Below are positions 18,421 through 26,601 of a stretch of 64,000 nucleotides of DNA, in pieces (the first letter of the stretch is position 1; every line of letters begins with the position of its first letter). The position numbers and the translations under genes were made by a program. The notes beneath the pieces are model-generated. The model was not told the origin of the DNA. It made no database searches and worked only from the letters and a program-made list of their open reading frames with translations. Origin of the DNA: CAIYZT01 sp947461435 (GTDB taxonomy: Bacteria > Pseudomonadota > Alphaproteobacteria > Rhodobacterales > Rhodobacteraceae); assembly GCA_965284435.1 (NCBI GenBank), contig OZ260083.1, positions 1,550,001 through 1,614,000 of the forward strand. Direction: 5' to 3'.

Positions 18421-19443
18421 ATGACCCAAACCATCGCCCGCTCGATTCTGCTGGCCGCCCGCCCCAAAGGCTGGCCCACGGCAGATGATTTTCGCGTCTC
18501 AGACAGCCTGTTGCCCGCCCCCGCGCCCGGCGAGGTGCTGCTGCAAAGTCTGTGGCTGTCGCTGGATCCTTACATGCGCGGCCGGATGGCAGCCGGGGCG
18601 TCCTATGCGCCGGGAGTCGAGATTGGTCAGCCGCTCCCCTGCGAGGCGGTGGCGCGCGTGCTGCAATCGGCCGATCCGGGGTTCAAGCCCGGTGACATCG
18701 TGGTGGTGCATGATTTTTGGCGCGATCACATGCTGCGCCGGGCCGGGGATCTGCGACAGCTTGATCCCGCGCTTGGCCCTGTGCAAACGGCGCTGGGGGT
18801 GCTGGGCATGCCGGGGTTGACGGCCTATGCCGGTCTTAAGCACATCGGCCAGCCCAAAGCGGGCGAGACCTTGGTGGTGGCGGCCGCTTCGGGCGCGGTG
18901 GGCGCGCTGGTGGGGCAGATGGCCAAGCTGGGCGGCGCCCGCGTGGTCGGCTTGGCGGGCGGGCCCGACAAATGCGCCTATGTCACCGAGGCGCTCGGCT
19001 TTGACGCCTGCATCGACCGCAACGCGGCTGACATGGCCAGCCAACTGGCCGCCGCCTGTCCCAAGGGCATCGATGTCTATTTCGAACTGGTGGGTGGCAC
19101 GGTCTGGCAGGCGGTTCTGCCCCTGCTGAACCCCTTTGCCCGCGTTCCGGTCTGCGGCACCATCGCCACCTACAATGACGTCGCCCCGCCTCCCGGCCCC
19201 GATCTCAGCGCGGTCTTGATGCGCACGGTCTTGGTGAAAAGTCTGGTTTTGCGCGGCTTCATCGTTTCGGAATTCGCCGCAGACGCCCCCGAGTTTCGCC
19301 GCCAGATGGCCCAATGGCTGGCCTCAGGGGCCATCCGCTACCGCGAGGATGTCAGCCACGGTCTGGATCAGATGATCCCGGCCTTTGTGGGCATGCTCGG
19401 CGGCAAGAACTTTGGCAAGACCCTGATACATCTGGCGGACTAG
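18421..19443 (+). CDS. NADP-dependent oxidoreductase, zinc-free MDR family (CurA/leukotriene B4 dehydrogenase type)
   Basis: 340 residues from the ATG at 18421, which has GGAGG seven bases upstream. The N-terminal GroES-like domain has SLWLSLDPYMRGRM, characteristic of the zinc-independent NADPH-dependent alkenal/one reductases. The Rossmann part has GMPGLTAYAGLKHIGQPKAGETLVV (split in text) and AASGAVGALVGQMAKL, followed by the NADP-binding GGPDKC stretch. No structural Cys cluster is present. Such enzymes reduce the alpha,beta double bond of enones such as curcumin, 2-alkenals or 15-oxo-prostaglandins. It stands alone between divergent hrpB and co-oriented meaB. Confidence 0.85.
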   Translation: MTQTIARSILLAARPKGWPTADDFRVSDSLLPAPAPGEVLLQSLWLSLDPYMRGRMAAGASYAPGVEIGQPLPCEAVARVLQSADPGFKPGDIVVVHDFWRDHMLRRAGDLRQLDPALGPVQTALGVLGMPGLTAYAGLKHIGQPKAGETLVVAAASGAVGALVGQMAKLGGARVVGLAGGPDKCAYVTEALGFDACIDRNAADMASQLAAACPKGIDVYFELVGGTVWQAVLPLLNPFARVPVCGTIATYNDVAPPPGPDLSAVLMRTVLVKSLVLRGFIVSEFAADAPEFRRQMAQWLASGAIRYREDVSHGLDQMIPAFVGMLGGKNFGKTLIHLAD

Positions 19444-19483
19444 ACCCCTTTCCTTGACACGCAAGACTTGCCACAAAGGGCCT

Positions 19484-20479
19484 ATGAAAGACGCGCTTGA
19501 TATCGCCGCCACCGCTGACCGCATCGCTTCGGGCGACCGCCGGGCTTTGGCGCGTGCGATCACACTGGTGGAAAGCGCCCGCGCCGACCACCGGGCGCAG
19601 GCCTTGGCGCTTTTGGGCGCGCTCGGCCCGCAGCGCCAAGCCCTGCGCATCGGGCTGTCGGGCACGCCGGGCGTCGGAAAATCCACCTTCATCGAATCCT
19701 TTGGCCTGATGCTGACCGGCCTTGGCAAAAAGGTCGCTGTTCTGGCCGTCGATCCGTCTTCGGCACGCTCTGGCGGCTCGATCCTGGGCGACAAGACCCG
19801 GATGGAGCGTTTAAGCCGCGATCCCTTGGCCTTTATCCGCCCCTCGCCGTCGCAGGCGCAAATGGGCGGCGTGGCGCGCCGCACGCGCGAGGCGGTGGCG
19901 CTGTGCGAGGCGGCCGGGTTTGATCTGGTCCTGATCGAAACCGTGGGCGTCGGTCAGTCTGAAACCGTCGTGGCCGAACTGTCTGATTTGTTCATCTTGC
20001 TGCTGGCCCCGGCGGGCGGGGACGAATTGCAAGGCGTCAAGCGGGGCATCATGGAAATGGCCGATCTGATCTTGGTCAACAAGGCCGACGGTGATTTGAA
20101 AATGGCCGCGCTGCGCACCTGCGCCGATTATGCGGGTGCGCTGCGCCTGTTGCGCCGCCGCCCGCAGGATCCTGCCGATTTTCCCAAGGCCATGACGGTG
20201 TCGGCCCTTGAAACCCAAGGTCTGTCCACCGCTTGGGCGGAAATGCAAACGCTGGCCGCCTTTCGGCGCACGCAGGGCCATTGGGCCGCCCGCCGCGCGG
20301 CGCAGGCCGTGCACTGGTTTGGCCAAGAGGTTCACAACGGTCTTTTGGCGGCCTTGGCCCGCGAGCCGGCCAAGGGCATCATGGACCTTTTGGGCACCGA
20401 CGTGGCCAAGGGCCTTAAAACCCCCGAAGCCGCCGCCGCCGAACTTTTGGCGCTTTTGGGCCGCGCGCCTAGCGCGTGA
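19484..20479 (+). CDS. meaB: methylmalonyl-CoA mutase-associated GTPase MeaB
   Basis: 331 residues from the ATG at 19484; an ATG at 19454 is possible but less typical. G-protein motifs: P-loop GLSGTPGVGKSTFIE, the MeaB-specific VDPSSARSGGSILGDKTRM, switch II IETVGVGQSE and base-recognition NKADGD. MeaB protects and gates cobalamin loading of methylmalonyl-CoA mutase and belongs to the propionyl-CoA and ethylmalonyl-CoA routes. No mutase gene lies in this window, so the partner must be elsewhere. Its last 11 bases overlap the end of the convergent EamA transporter gene. Confidence 0.93.
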   Translation: MKDALDIAATADRIASGDRRALARAITLVESARADHRAQALALLGALGPQRQALRIGLSGTPGVGKSTFIESFGLMLTGLGKKVAVLAVDPSSARSGGSILGDKTRMERLSRDPLAFIRPSPSQAQMGGVARRTREAVALCEAAGFDLVLIETVGVGQSETVVAELSDLFILLLAPAGGDELQGVKRGIMEMADLILVNKADGDLKMAALRTCADYAGALRLLRRRPQDPADFPKAMTVSALETQGLSTAWAEMQTLAAFRRTQGHWAARRAAQAVHWFGQEVHNGLLAALAREPAKGIMDLLGTDVAKGLKTPEAAAAELLALLGRAPSA

Positions 20480-21362
20480 AGATCAGCGCCAGCCCCGCCA
20501 CGGCCAGACACGCGCCGATCCAGCTGATCCCTGTCGGCCTTTGTCCGGTGCGCAGCCACAAAAGCGGCAGAATGATCACCGGAGAGGTCGCCGACAACGT
20601 GGCAATGATCCCGGTTTCCGCCCCCTGCAGGGCATAAAGGAACAGCGTCATCCCGATCAACAACCCGATGATCGCCGTGGCAAGCGCCTGTCCCATCGCC
20701 AATCGGCTGATCGCGCGCGGCAGCGCCGGGGCCAAGGGCGTGGCCGCCAGCGCCGACATTGCCAACCCCGATGCCCCGACTCGCGCCAAGGACGCCAGAT
20801 AAGGATCCAGCCCGCCCGCCATCAGGGGCCGGGCGATCAACGATCCGGCTGCTTGGCCCAAGGCTCCGCCCAGCCCGAACAAAACCCCCAAAATCAAGGT
20901 GCCGCGTACCGTCTCAAGTCGGTGGGCATCCTGTCGGGGCCGGCCCAGCACCGCCAGCGCCACCCCCAAGGCCGCCAGAACGATCCCCGCGCAGGCCTGC
21001 ACGGGCAAGGACTCTCCCAGAAAGGCCCAGCCCAGAACCGCCGCCATCGGGGCATTAAGGGCAAAAACCGCCCCACCCCGGCGCGGCCCAAGGCGCCCGA
21101 CGCCCGCAAAGTTCAAGGTGTCGCCCAAAAGAATTCCCACCACACCCGACAGGGCAAGGCTGGCCATTTGCCCGCCGCCCAATCCCTGCCAGCCGCCTGT
21201 CAGGGTGACGATCCCGATCAGCAAAATCGTCACGAACATCTGGCGGATCAGATTGAAATGAAACGGCCCCAGCGCCCGAACCGCATCGGACGCGATCAAT
21301 CCCGAAGTGGCCCAGCAGGTGGCCGTCCCAAGGGCGGCAAGTTCGTGCAAAGGAAGGATCAT
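20469..21362 (-). CDS. EamA/DMT-family transporter
   Basis: 297 residues, almost wholly hydrophobic, with about ten predicted membrane spans forming two repeats of the EamA domain. The first repeat starts ATCWATSGLIASDAVRALG; the second contains the segment ALFLYALQGAETGIIATLSA-like stretch near the C-terminus (written loosely here). Members of the drug/metabolite superfamily export amino acids, nucleosides or other metabolites; the substrate cannot be read from sequence. The gene converges on meaB with an 11-bp overlap of coding ends, which is unusual but fits both reading frames. Confidence 0.85.
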   Translation of the reverse strand: MILPLHELAALGTATCWATSGLIASDAVRALGPFHFNLIRQMFVTILLIGIVTLTGGWQGLGGGQMASLALSGVVGILLGDTLNFAGVGRLGPRRGGAVFALNAPMAAVLGWAFLGESLPVQACAGIVLAALGVALAVLGRPRQDAHRLETVRGTLILGVLFGLGGALGQAAGSLIARPLMAGGLDPYLASLARVGASGLAMSALAATPLAPALPRAISRLAMGQALATAIIGLLIGMTLFLYALQGAETGIIATLSATSPVIILPLLWLRTGQRPTGISWIGACLAVAGLALIFTR

Positions 21363-21677
21363 CGGGTCCTCGTGGGGTGGTCAGGGTGGGGCGATGACCC
21401 CTGCCGTCAAGGCCTTGCGCGCCGGTTTGCCCGCGCCGCAGGCCGGGGTATCACGGGCCTTGTCCCTTCATCAAGGCCCCGACCTTGGCCCGATTGGTTG
21501 CCCCGCCGTCGCCGCCCCCCCTTTGCACCCCAATCGCCCTGCGGTCCCCGATTTGCCGCGGCTTTTCCTGCGCAAGCGCTTGACGTCATCCCCTTAAGCC
21601 CGTAAATGCCCCAAATCGAATTCGGACGCGCAGGGATTCCCTCGCGCCCTTCCCAGTTGAAACGAAGGAACACGATC
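21363..21677. other. 315-bp intergenic region with promoter for rpmB
   Basis: Lies between the divergent EamA transporter and rpmB. Apart from the promoter-like sequence at 21580-21608 and the leader of rpmB, nothing clear is seen. GC is high and weak reading frames cross it, but none has a recognisable product. Confidence 0.5.
21580..21608 (+). promoter_or_regulatory. sigma-70-type promoter of rpmB
   Basis: TTGACG (21580-21585) and TAAATG (21603-21608) are separated by exactly 17 bp, and the -35 differs from consensus by one base. Transcription would start about 60-65 bp before the rpmB ATG. A strong -35 suits a ribosomal protein gene. Confidence 0.55.
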
Positions 21678-21965
21678 ATGTCGCGCGTCTGCGAACTGAC
21701 GGGCAAGGGCCCGATGTCTGGCAACACGATCAGCCATGCCAATAACAAATCTCGTCGCCGGTTCCTTCCGAACCTGAACGAAGTGACCATGATGTCCGAC
21801 GTTTTGGGGCGCTCGTTCAACCTGCGCGTTTCGGCCGCCGGTATCCGTTCGGTCGACCATCGCGGCGGCCTTGATGCCTATTTGGCCAAGGCCAAGGACG
21901 ACGAACTGTCGGTCAACGCACAAAAGATCAAAAAAGAAATCGCAAAGGCTCAGGCCGCGTCCTGA
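21678..21965 (+). CDS. rpmB: 50S ribosomal protein L28
   Basis: 95 residues from the ATG at 21678, preceded by GAAGGAA. SRVCELTGKGPMSGNTISHA is the conserved L28 start and NKSRRRFLPNLNE the basic rRNA-binding part. It is a component of the large ribosomal subunit near the E site. In-frame ATG at 21606 would overlap the promoter and is rejected. The gene is monocistronic: a strong hairpin terminator begins 20 bp after the stop. Confidence 0.96.
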   Translation: MSRVCELTGKGPMSGNTISHANNKSRRRFLPNLNEVTMMSDVLGRSFNLRVSAAGIRSVDHRGGLDAYLAKAKDDELSVNAQKIKKEIAKAQAAS

Positions 21966-21984
21966 TCCTTGCCGATGTGATGCA

Positions 21985-22020
21985 AAAGACCCCGTTCGCA
22001 TGGCCGAACGGGGTCTTTTC
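21985..22020 (+). terminator. intrinsic terminator after rpmB
   Basis: A perfect 15-bp stem (AAAAGACCCCGTTCG with CGAACGGGGTCTTTT) closes a 6-base loop and ends in TTTT. The A-rich start makes it potentially bidirectional, but no gene on the minus strand ends here. Confidence 0.9.
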
Positions 22021-22099
22021 CTTTGCGCGGCACCATGTCACGGTTCATGCCACGCCGACCTGACATAGGTCCTGTCCGAAACCGTTTTGGGGATGCACC

Positions 22100-22639
22100 A
22101 TGCAAGTTCTTCGTGCCTGTTTTGCTGTGCTGGTTGCCATGGTCTTGGGCACGGCGCCCGCAGCGGCGCAAGACCACCCCGACGGGGTGCATGTGCATGA
22201 TGTCTATGCCCGGGTCGTGGGCGGGCAGGGGGCCTCTGGCGCGGTCTATTTCATCATTCACAACAACACCGATCATGTGATCACCTTGACAGGTGTGACC
22301 TGCGATCTGGCCCAGATGGCCGGCCTTCACACCAGCGCCGAATCGGCCGACGGCCTGATGCAGATGCTGCCGTTGGATGGCGGCGTTGTCTTGCCACCGG
22401 GCGAGATGCACGAATTTGCCCGCGGCGGCGATCATGTCATGCTGATGGGCCTGACGCAGGCGCTGACGGATGGCCAGTCCATCCCCCTGACCTTGACGTT
22501 TGACGGCGCAGAGGCGCTTCGCATTGTGGCCATCGTGGACAATGCCCGCGCGCCGGGCGGGACGGACCAGGCAGATCCGGCCGCAATGGACGGGCACAGC
22601 ATGGGGCACGATCATTCCGCCATGACCCCCGCACCCTGA
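22100..22639 (+). CDS. periplasmic copper chaperone PCu(A)C
   Basis: 179 residues with an N-terminal signal peptide (LRACFAVLVAMVLGTAPAAAQ). The PCu(A)C domain shows the copper-binding His and Met set: VHDVYARV and SGAVYFIIHN at the start, AQMAGLHTS, MQMLPL and DHVMLMGL, matching the H-M-X10-M-X21-H-X-M type motif. A C-terminal tail rich in Met and His (MDGHSMGHDHSAM) is an extra Cu(I)/Cu(II) binding tail. The protein delivers copper to the CuA site of cytochrome c oxidase, often with a Sco protein, which is not in this window. It is followed 8 bp later by an oxygenase gene. Confidence 0.9.
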   Translation: MQVLRACFAVLVAMVLGTAPAAAQDHPDGVHVHDVYARVVGGQGASGAVYFIIHNNTDHVITLTGVTCDLAQMAGLHTSAESADGLMQMLPLDGGVVLPPGEMHEFARGGDHVMLMGLTQALTDGQSIPLTLTFDGAEALRIVAIVDNARAPGGTDQADPAAMDGHSMGHDHSAMTPAP

Positions 22640-22647
22640 CCGCGCCC

Positions 22648-23217
22648 ATGTCCCTGTCCGCACCCCGCTTATCCCCCGTTTTCGTCCCCCAAGCGTTAAG
22701 CGGGGCCGATTGCGATCGGCTGATCGCCCTTGTCGCCGCGCAGCCCCTGCGCGATGCCGGTCTGGTCAAGGGTACCACCTCTCATGCCTTGCGCCGGGCA
22801 GATATCGCCTGGCTGGACGATATCCCGCAGGCCGCTTGGGTCATGGATCAGATGATCGCCCAAGTTGCCCGCGCCAACCGGGAGTCTTTCGGTTTTGACA
22901 TCACGGATTTTGGCGAAAGCGCGCAGGTCGCGCGCTATGGGGCCGAACGCGAAGGCCATTTCGATTGGCACAGCGATATTGGCGCCGGCCAATGGGCGGC
23001 CAAACGCAAGATGACCATTGTGGTCCAGTTGTCGGATCCGGCTTATTATGAAGGCGGCGCGTTGGAACTGCGCCCCGACAGCACCCTTGCCACCGTGCCC
23101 CGGGCACGCGGCCTCGCCACGCTGTTTCCCGCATTCGTTCTGCACCGCGTGACACCCGTCACCAAAGGCACCCGCTGGTCGCTCACGCTCTGGGCCCACG
23201 GCCCCGCCTTTCGCTGA
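22648..23217 (+). CDS. 2-oxoglutarate/Fe(II)-dependent oxygenase (prolyl 4-hydroxylase-like)
   Basis: 189 residues with a double-stranded beta-helix core. The iron triad is His108 and Asp110 (HFDWHSDIG) and His166 (PAFVLHRVTPV), with Arg176 (KGTRWSLTLW) for the 2-oxoglutarate carboxylate. A short N-terminal helical part precedes it. Such small stand-alone enzymes hydroxylate proteins or small molecules; substrate unknown. It is probably co-transcribed with the copper chaperone gene eight bases upstream, and converges on the next gene with a 4-bp gap. Confidence 0.83.
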   Translation: MSLSAPRLSPVFVPQALSGADCDRLIALVAAQPLRDAGLVKGTTSHALRRADIAWLDDIPQAAWVMDQMIAQVARANRESFGFDITDFGESAQVARYGAEREGHFDWHSDIGAGQWAAKRKMTIVVQLSDPAYYEGGALELRPDSTLATVPRARGLATLFPAFVLHRVTPVTKGTRWSLTLWAHGPAFR

Positions 23218-23221
23218 CCTG

Positions 23222-23539
23222 TCAGATGCCCGCGCAATAGGATTCGGCCTGCGATCCAAAGGCCTTGTAGCGTTCCCAAAAGGCGTCATCCGATCGGCTT
23301 TGGCTTTGCCAGACGGTGTTGGCCTTTTCGGGATTGCCAAAGAATTTCGCCGCCCGGCGCTGGTCTGATCCGCCCAGCGTCTGATCTGCGACCTGCTGGA
23401 TGCACGAACACACGGCCCGGCTGGCGCCATCCCGGTCTGATTGCAGACAGGCCCGCTCAATCGGGCCCGCGCTGGCACTCGTGGCGATCATGGTTAAAAA
23501 ACATGCGGACAGGGCCGCGACTGCGAAACTGGTTTTCAT
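23222..23539 (-). CDS. conserved small secreted protein of Rhodobacteraceae, function unknown
   Basis: 105 residues from the ATG at 23539, or four more from 23551. Signal peptide KTSFAVAALSACFLTMIATSASA, cut before GPIERACLQ (text split to stay short). The mature part has four Cys: ACLQSDRDGASRAVCSCIQQ and the C-terminal SYCAGI, likely forming disulfides. The pattern ACLQSDR...CxCIQxVAD...GGDQRRAAxFF recurs in many roseobacter genomes, sometimes under the name arginine transporter, for which the sequence gives no support. A TATAAT lies on the minus strand at 23587-23592, 48 bp before the start. Confidence 0.7.
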   Translation of the reverse strand: MKTSFAVAALSACFLTMIATSASAGPIERACLQSDRDGASRAVCSCIQQVADQTLGGSDQRRAAKFFGNPEKANTVWQSQSRSDDAFWERYKAFGSQAESYCAGI

Positions 23540-23864
23540 ACTCTGCCTCAATCGCCTGCCGCGTGGAACACCCTGCGCGTCAGGTCATTATATGACGCCC
23601 TTTATGCCGATTCGCGGGGGATTTTTCAATATCGGGAATTGGTTGGGCGGAAACAGGCCACAACCAAGATATTTTGCGTTTTGGACAAGACACAACCCCA
23701 GATCGTGCGGCCCATCCCCCGCAGGCTTGATGTTTTCGCACATTCAGCCAAATCTGTCTGCGGCCCCTTGACCGCAATCTTGCGCCAGAGTTTGTCTGGG
23801 GCGCGATGTTTGACCCCCGGCAACCGGTCCCCGCTTTGGCTCTATCCCCCTTGAAAGGTGCGAC
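23540..23864. other. 325-bp divergent intergenic region before the agmatinase gene
   Basis: Separates the small secreted protein gene (minus) from speB (plus). A minus-strand TATAAT (23587-23592) sits inside the near-palindrome GTCATTATATGAC (23584-23596). GAAAGGTGCG precedes the speB ATG. Otherwise no clear promoter, operator or RNA is seen. Confidence 0.4.
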
Positions 23865-24806
23865 ATGCAAACCTACTGGCCCGCCTCTTCGTCCACCACG
23901 CCGCGCTATGCCGGACCGGTCAGTTTCTTTCGCTTGCCCACGGTGTCGGCCCCCGATCAGGCCGATATCGCGCTGATCGGCCTGCCCTATGATGGCGGCA
24001 CAACAAACCGGGCGGGCACCCGCCACGGGCCAAGGGCCCTGCGCGAGGCGTCGATGATGGTGCGCCCCTTTCACCACGTCACCAAAACCTCGCCCTACAC
24101 GCGCCACCGCGTGGCGGACTTTGGCGATTGCCCGATTGATCCCATCGACATTCAAAACAGCCTGAAGCTGATCACCGGTCATTACGACAGCTTTGCCGCA
24201 GCGGGCACCGCGCCGTTGACGGCGGGCGGCGATCATCTGATCACCTTGCCAATTTTGCGGGCGCTGGCCAAGACGGGCCCCCTTGGCCTGATCCAGTTTG
24301 ATGCCCATTCCGACACCAACGACAGCTATTTTGGCGGCCACAAATACACCCATGGCACATGGCTGCGCCGCGCCGTTGAAGAGGGTCTGGTTGACCCGCA
24401 TCGCTGCGTTCAGATCGGTATTCGCGGCACCCGTTATGCCCCCGATGGCACGGATTTCGCCGAAACCTCGGGCATCACGGCCCTTTATATCGAAGATGTC
24501 TATCGCCTTGGATTGCCCGCCGTCATCGCCCGGATCCGCGACATCACGGCGGGCCTGCCGGCCTATCTGACCTTTGATGTCGACGGAATCGATCCGGCCT
24601 TCACCCCCGGCACCGGCACCCCCGAAGTCGGCGGATATACGGTCTTTGAAGCCCAGCAACTGGTGCGCGGGCTTTCGGGCCTGCCCCTTGTCGGGGCCGA
24701 TGTGGTTGAGGTGTCGCCGCCCTTTGACCCGTCGGGCAATACCGCCTTGGTGGGCGCGACCATGATGTTTGAAATTCTGTGCCTGTTGTCGGCAGGGCGC
24801 CGATGA
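23865..24806 (+). CDS. speB: agmatinase / ureohydrolase
   Basis: 313 residues of the arginase/agmatinase fold. All dinuclear manganese ligands are visible: His124 (GGDH), Asp146, His148 and Asp150 (QFDAHSDT), and Asp238 and Asp240 (TFDVDGIDPAF). The PGTGTPEVGG stretch is the ureohydrolase signature for non-arginase members. It would release urea from agmatine, giving putrescine; guanidinobutyrase or guanidinopropionase activities cannot be excluded. The stop overlaps the start of the HAD gene (ATGA), so it is translationally coupled to the regulatory genes of the polyol operon. Confidence 0.85.
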   Translation: MQTYWPASSSTTPRYAGPVSFFRLPTVSAPDQADIALIGLPYDGGTTNRAGTRHGPRALREASMMVRPFHHVTKTSPYTRHRVADFGDCPIDPIDIQNSLKLITGHYDSFAAAGTAPLTAGGDHLITLPILRALAKTGPLGLIQFDAHSDTNDSYFGGHKYTHGTWLRRAVEEGLVDPHRCVQIGIRGTRYAPDGTDFAETSGITALYIEDVYRLGLPAVIARIRDITAGLPAYLTFDVDGIDPAFTPGTGTPEVGGYTVFEAQQLVRGLSGLPLVGADVVEVSPPFDPSGNTALVGATMMFEILCLLSAGRR

Positions 24807-25471
24807 AACAGTTGGTCATCTTTGATTGTGACGGCGTGCTGATCGATTCCGAAATCATCTCGGCGCAGATGCTGATCGATGCCTTGGCCGCGCTGGGCGT
24901 GCACATCGATCTGGCCTATGTCGCGCGCCATTTTCTGGGCCGCTCTTACCCCACCGTCATGGAGACCATCCGCCAAGACTTCGGTCTGGATTTACCGGCC
25001 GAGTTCGAAGATCACTACCGCGCCCGTCTCTTGGCCGCCTTTGAGCGCGATTTGACTGTCATGCCGCATGTGGCCACCGCCATAAGCCGTCTGGCCTTGC
25101 CCTATTGCGTGGCCACCTCGTCCAGCCCCAAACGCGCCGCCTTCTCGCTTGATCTTGTGGGGCTTGGCCATCTGGCCGGGCCGCGCCTGTTCACCGCCTC
25201 GATGGTGCAGCGCGGCAAACCCGCCCCGGATCTGTTCTTGCATGCCGCGCAGGCCTGCGGCGCCGATCCCGCCCAGTGCCTTGTCATCGAAGACAGCCTG
25301 ACGGGCATCCGCGCGGGCCTTGCCGCCGGCATGGAGGTTTGGCGATTTACCGGCGGAAGTCATCTGTCCGGCCGCGCGCTGGACGAACCCGATGACGCCC
25401 GGCCGCATCGCAAATTCAACTCTTTTGCCGATTTCTTTACGATTGATCCCGATGTAATGGCAAAGCCATGA
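24803..25471 (+). CDS. HAD-superfamily hydrolase (beta-phosphoglucomutase-like)
   Basis: 222 residues from the ATG at 24803, inside the agmatinase stop. HAD motifs: DCDGVLIDSE with nucleophile Asp8 and acid Asp10, CVATSSSPKR (motif II), RGKPAPDLFLHAA with the motif III Lys, and CLVIEDSLTGIRAG with the motif IV acids. A helical cap lies between motifs I and II. Sugar or polyol phosphate phosphatases of this type are found near polyol operons; the substrate is inferred only from context. The gene overlaps the downstream regulator start by four bases. Confidence 0.84.
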   Translation: MKQLVIFDCDGVLIDSEIISAQMLIDALAALGVHIDLAYVARHFLGRSYPTVMETIRQDFGLDLPAEFEDHYRARLLAAFERDLTVMPHVATAISRLALPYCVATSSSPKRAAFSLDLVGLGHLAGPRLFTASMVQRGKPAPDLFLHAAQACGADPAQCLVIEDSLTGIRAGLAAGMEVWRFTGGSHLSGRALDEPDDARPHRKFNSFADFFTIDPDVMAKP

Positions 25472-26424
25472 CCATAGAACCCGAACCCAGCCAGAATGAT
25501 GAAGCCGCCCGTGCCGGGTGGCTGTCCTATGTCGGGGGACTGACGCAGGATCAGATCGCGCAGGAATTGGGGGTCAGCCGCCAACGCGCGCAGCGCCTTG
25601 TCAGCCGCGCCATGACCGAAGGGCTGATCCATGTGCGCCTGAACCACCGCATCGGGGCCTGCCTTGATCTGGAGACCGCCCTGACCCGCCGCTTTGGCTT
25701 GCTGCGCTGCCGTGTCGCGCCCGGTCTGGGTGCCGGGGCAGATGGGGTGCGCGCCATTGCCCCTGCGGCGGCGGCCGAACTGGAACGCTTCCTTCGGATG
25801 GAGGCGCCCTCGGTCATTGCGCTTGGCACCGGGCGGGCCATGCGCGGCATGGTCGACGCCATGGAACCGATGGAGGCCGACCAGCACCGTCTCGTCTCGT
25901 TGATCGGCAACATCGCCCCCGATGGATCGGCCAGCTTTTTCGATGTCGTCATGCGCATCGCTGACAAGGTGCGCGCGCCGCATTATCCCATGCCCGTGCC
26001 CGTGATTTCCCCAACACCCGCCGAAAACGCGGCCTTCCATGCCTTGCCGCCGGTGCAAAAGGTGGTCGAATTGGCCCGCCGTGCCGATGTGATCTTTGTG
26101 GGGGTCGGCCAGATGTCAGATGACGCGCCACTGCTCAAGGACGGCTTTGTGACCTCGCGAGAGTTGAACGAAATGCAAGCCGCCGGCGCCGTCGGCGAAG
26201 TGGCCGGCTGGGTCTTTGATTCGGCGGGCACCTATCTGGATGTGGGCACCAACCGGCGCACGGGCGGTGTGCGGGTGGAACCGGGTCTTGATCGCCCCGC
26301 CATCGGGCTTGCCACCGGGGCCAGCAAGGTGCCGGCCATCGTCGGGGCCCTGAAATCCCGCATTCTCAACGGCTTGATCACCGATGAACCCACCGCGCTG
26401 GCCATTATCAAACACGTGGGTTGA
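25468..26424 (+). CDS. smoC: SorC/DeoR-type sugar-binding transcriptional regulator
   Basis: 318 residues. The N-terminal helix-turn-helix is GLTQDQIAQELGVSRQRAQRLVSRA, with an effector domain of the SorC family from about residue 60 (ALGTGRAMRGMVDAMEP, VGVGQMSDDAPLL, GVRVEPGLDRPAIGLATGAS). Such proteins sense phosphorylated sugars or polyols and control the adjacent operon. It lies upstream of smoE with a 177-bp gap that holds inverted repeats, a likely site of action. The gene name is given by position and family. Confidence 0.82.
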   Translation: MTIEPEPSQNDEAARAGWLSYVGGLTQDQIAQELGVSRQRAQRLVSRAMTEGLIHVRLNHRIGACLDLETALTRRFGLLRCRVAPGLGAGADGVRAIAPAAAAELERFLRMEAPSVIALGTGRAMRGMVDAMEPMEADQHRLVSLIGNIAPDGSASFFDVVMRIADKVRAPHYPMPVPVISPTPAENAAFHALPPVQKVVELARRADVIFVGVGQMSDDAPLLKDGFVTSRELNEMQAAGAVGEVAGWVFDSAGTYLDVGTNRRTGGVRVEPGLDRPAIGLATGASKVPAIVGALKSRILNGLITDEPTALAIIKHVG

Positions 26425-26601
26425 TCGGCCGGGAGCCGATATTTTCTGATAAGTCAACTAGATACGCCTTCGCTCGGGCATTTGCCCGTCCGCCGAATAT
26501 TTTCTCATTTTGGCGGATGAACCCCCTTGACGGAGGGCCCCGTGGTATGAGCATTTATTCAACAGGCGATAAAATGCTCAATCGCTTCTAGGGAGGAATG
26601 C
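26425..26601 (+). promoter_or_regulatory. promoter/operator region of the polyol (smo) operon
   Basis: Contains an inverted repeat TGAGCATTT (26548-26556) / AAATGCTCA (26572-26580), extended to TGAGCATTTAT against ATAAAATGCTCA. Two copies of a similar T-rich element, ATATTTTCTGAT (26439-26450) and ATATTTTCTCAT (26497-26508), lie further up. CGGGCA-TT-TGCCCG (26475-26488) and CCGCC/GGCGG (26490-26516) are smaller dyads. TTGACG at 26527-26532 may be a -35. These are the expected targets of the SorC-type regulator; which one is used is not known. AGGGAGG precedes the smoE ATG. Confidence 0.55.

Noticed and set aside
20208..21605. A 465-residue plus-strand frame overlapping meaB and the EamA gene
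   Set aside because: Gln/Arg/Pro-rich sequence crossing two well-supported genes in other frames; no domain.
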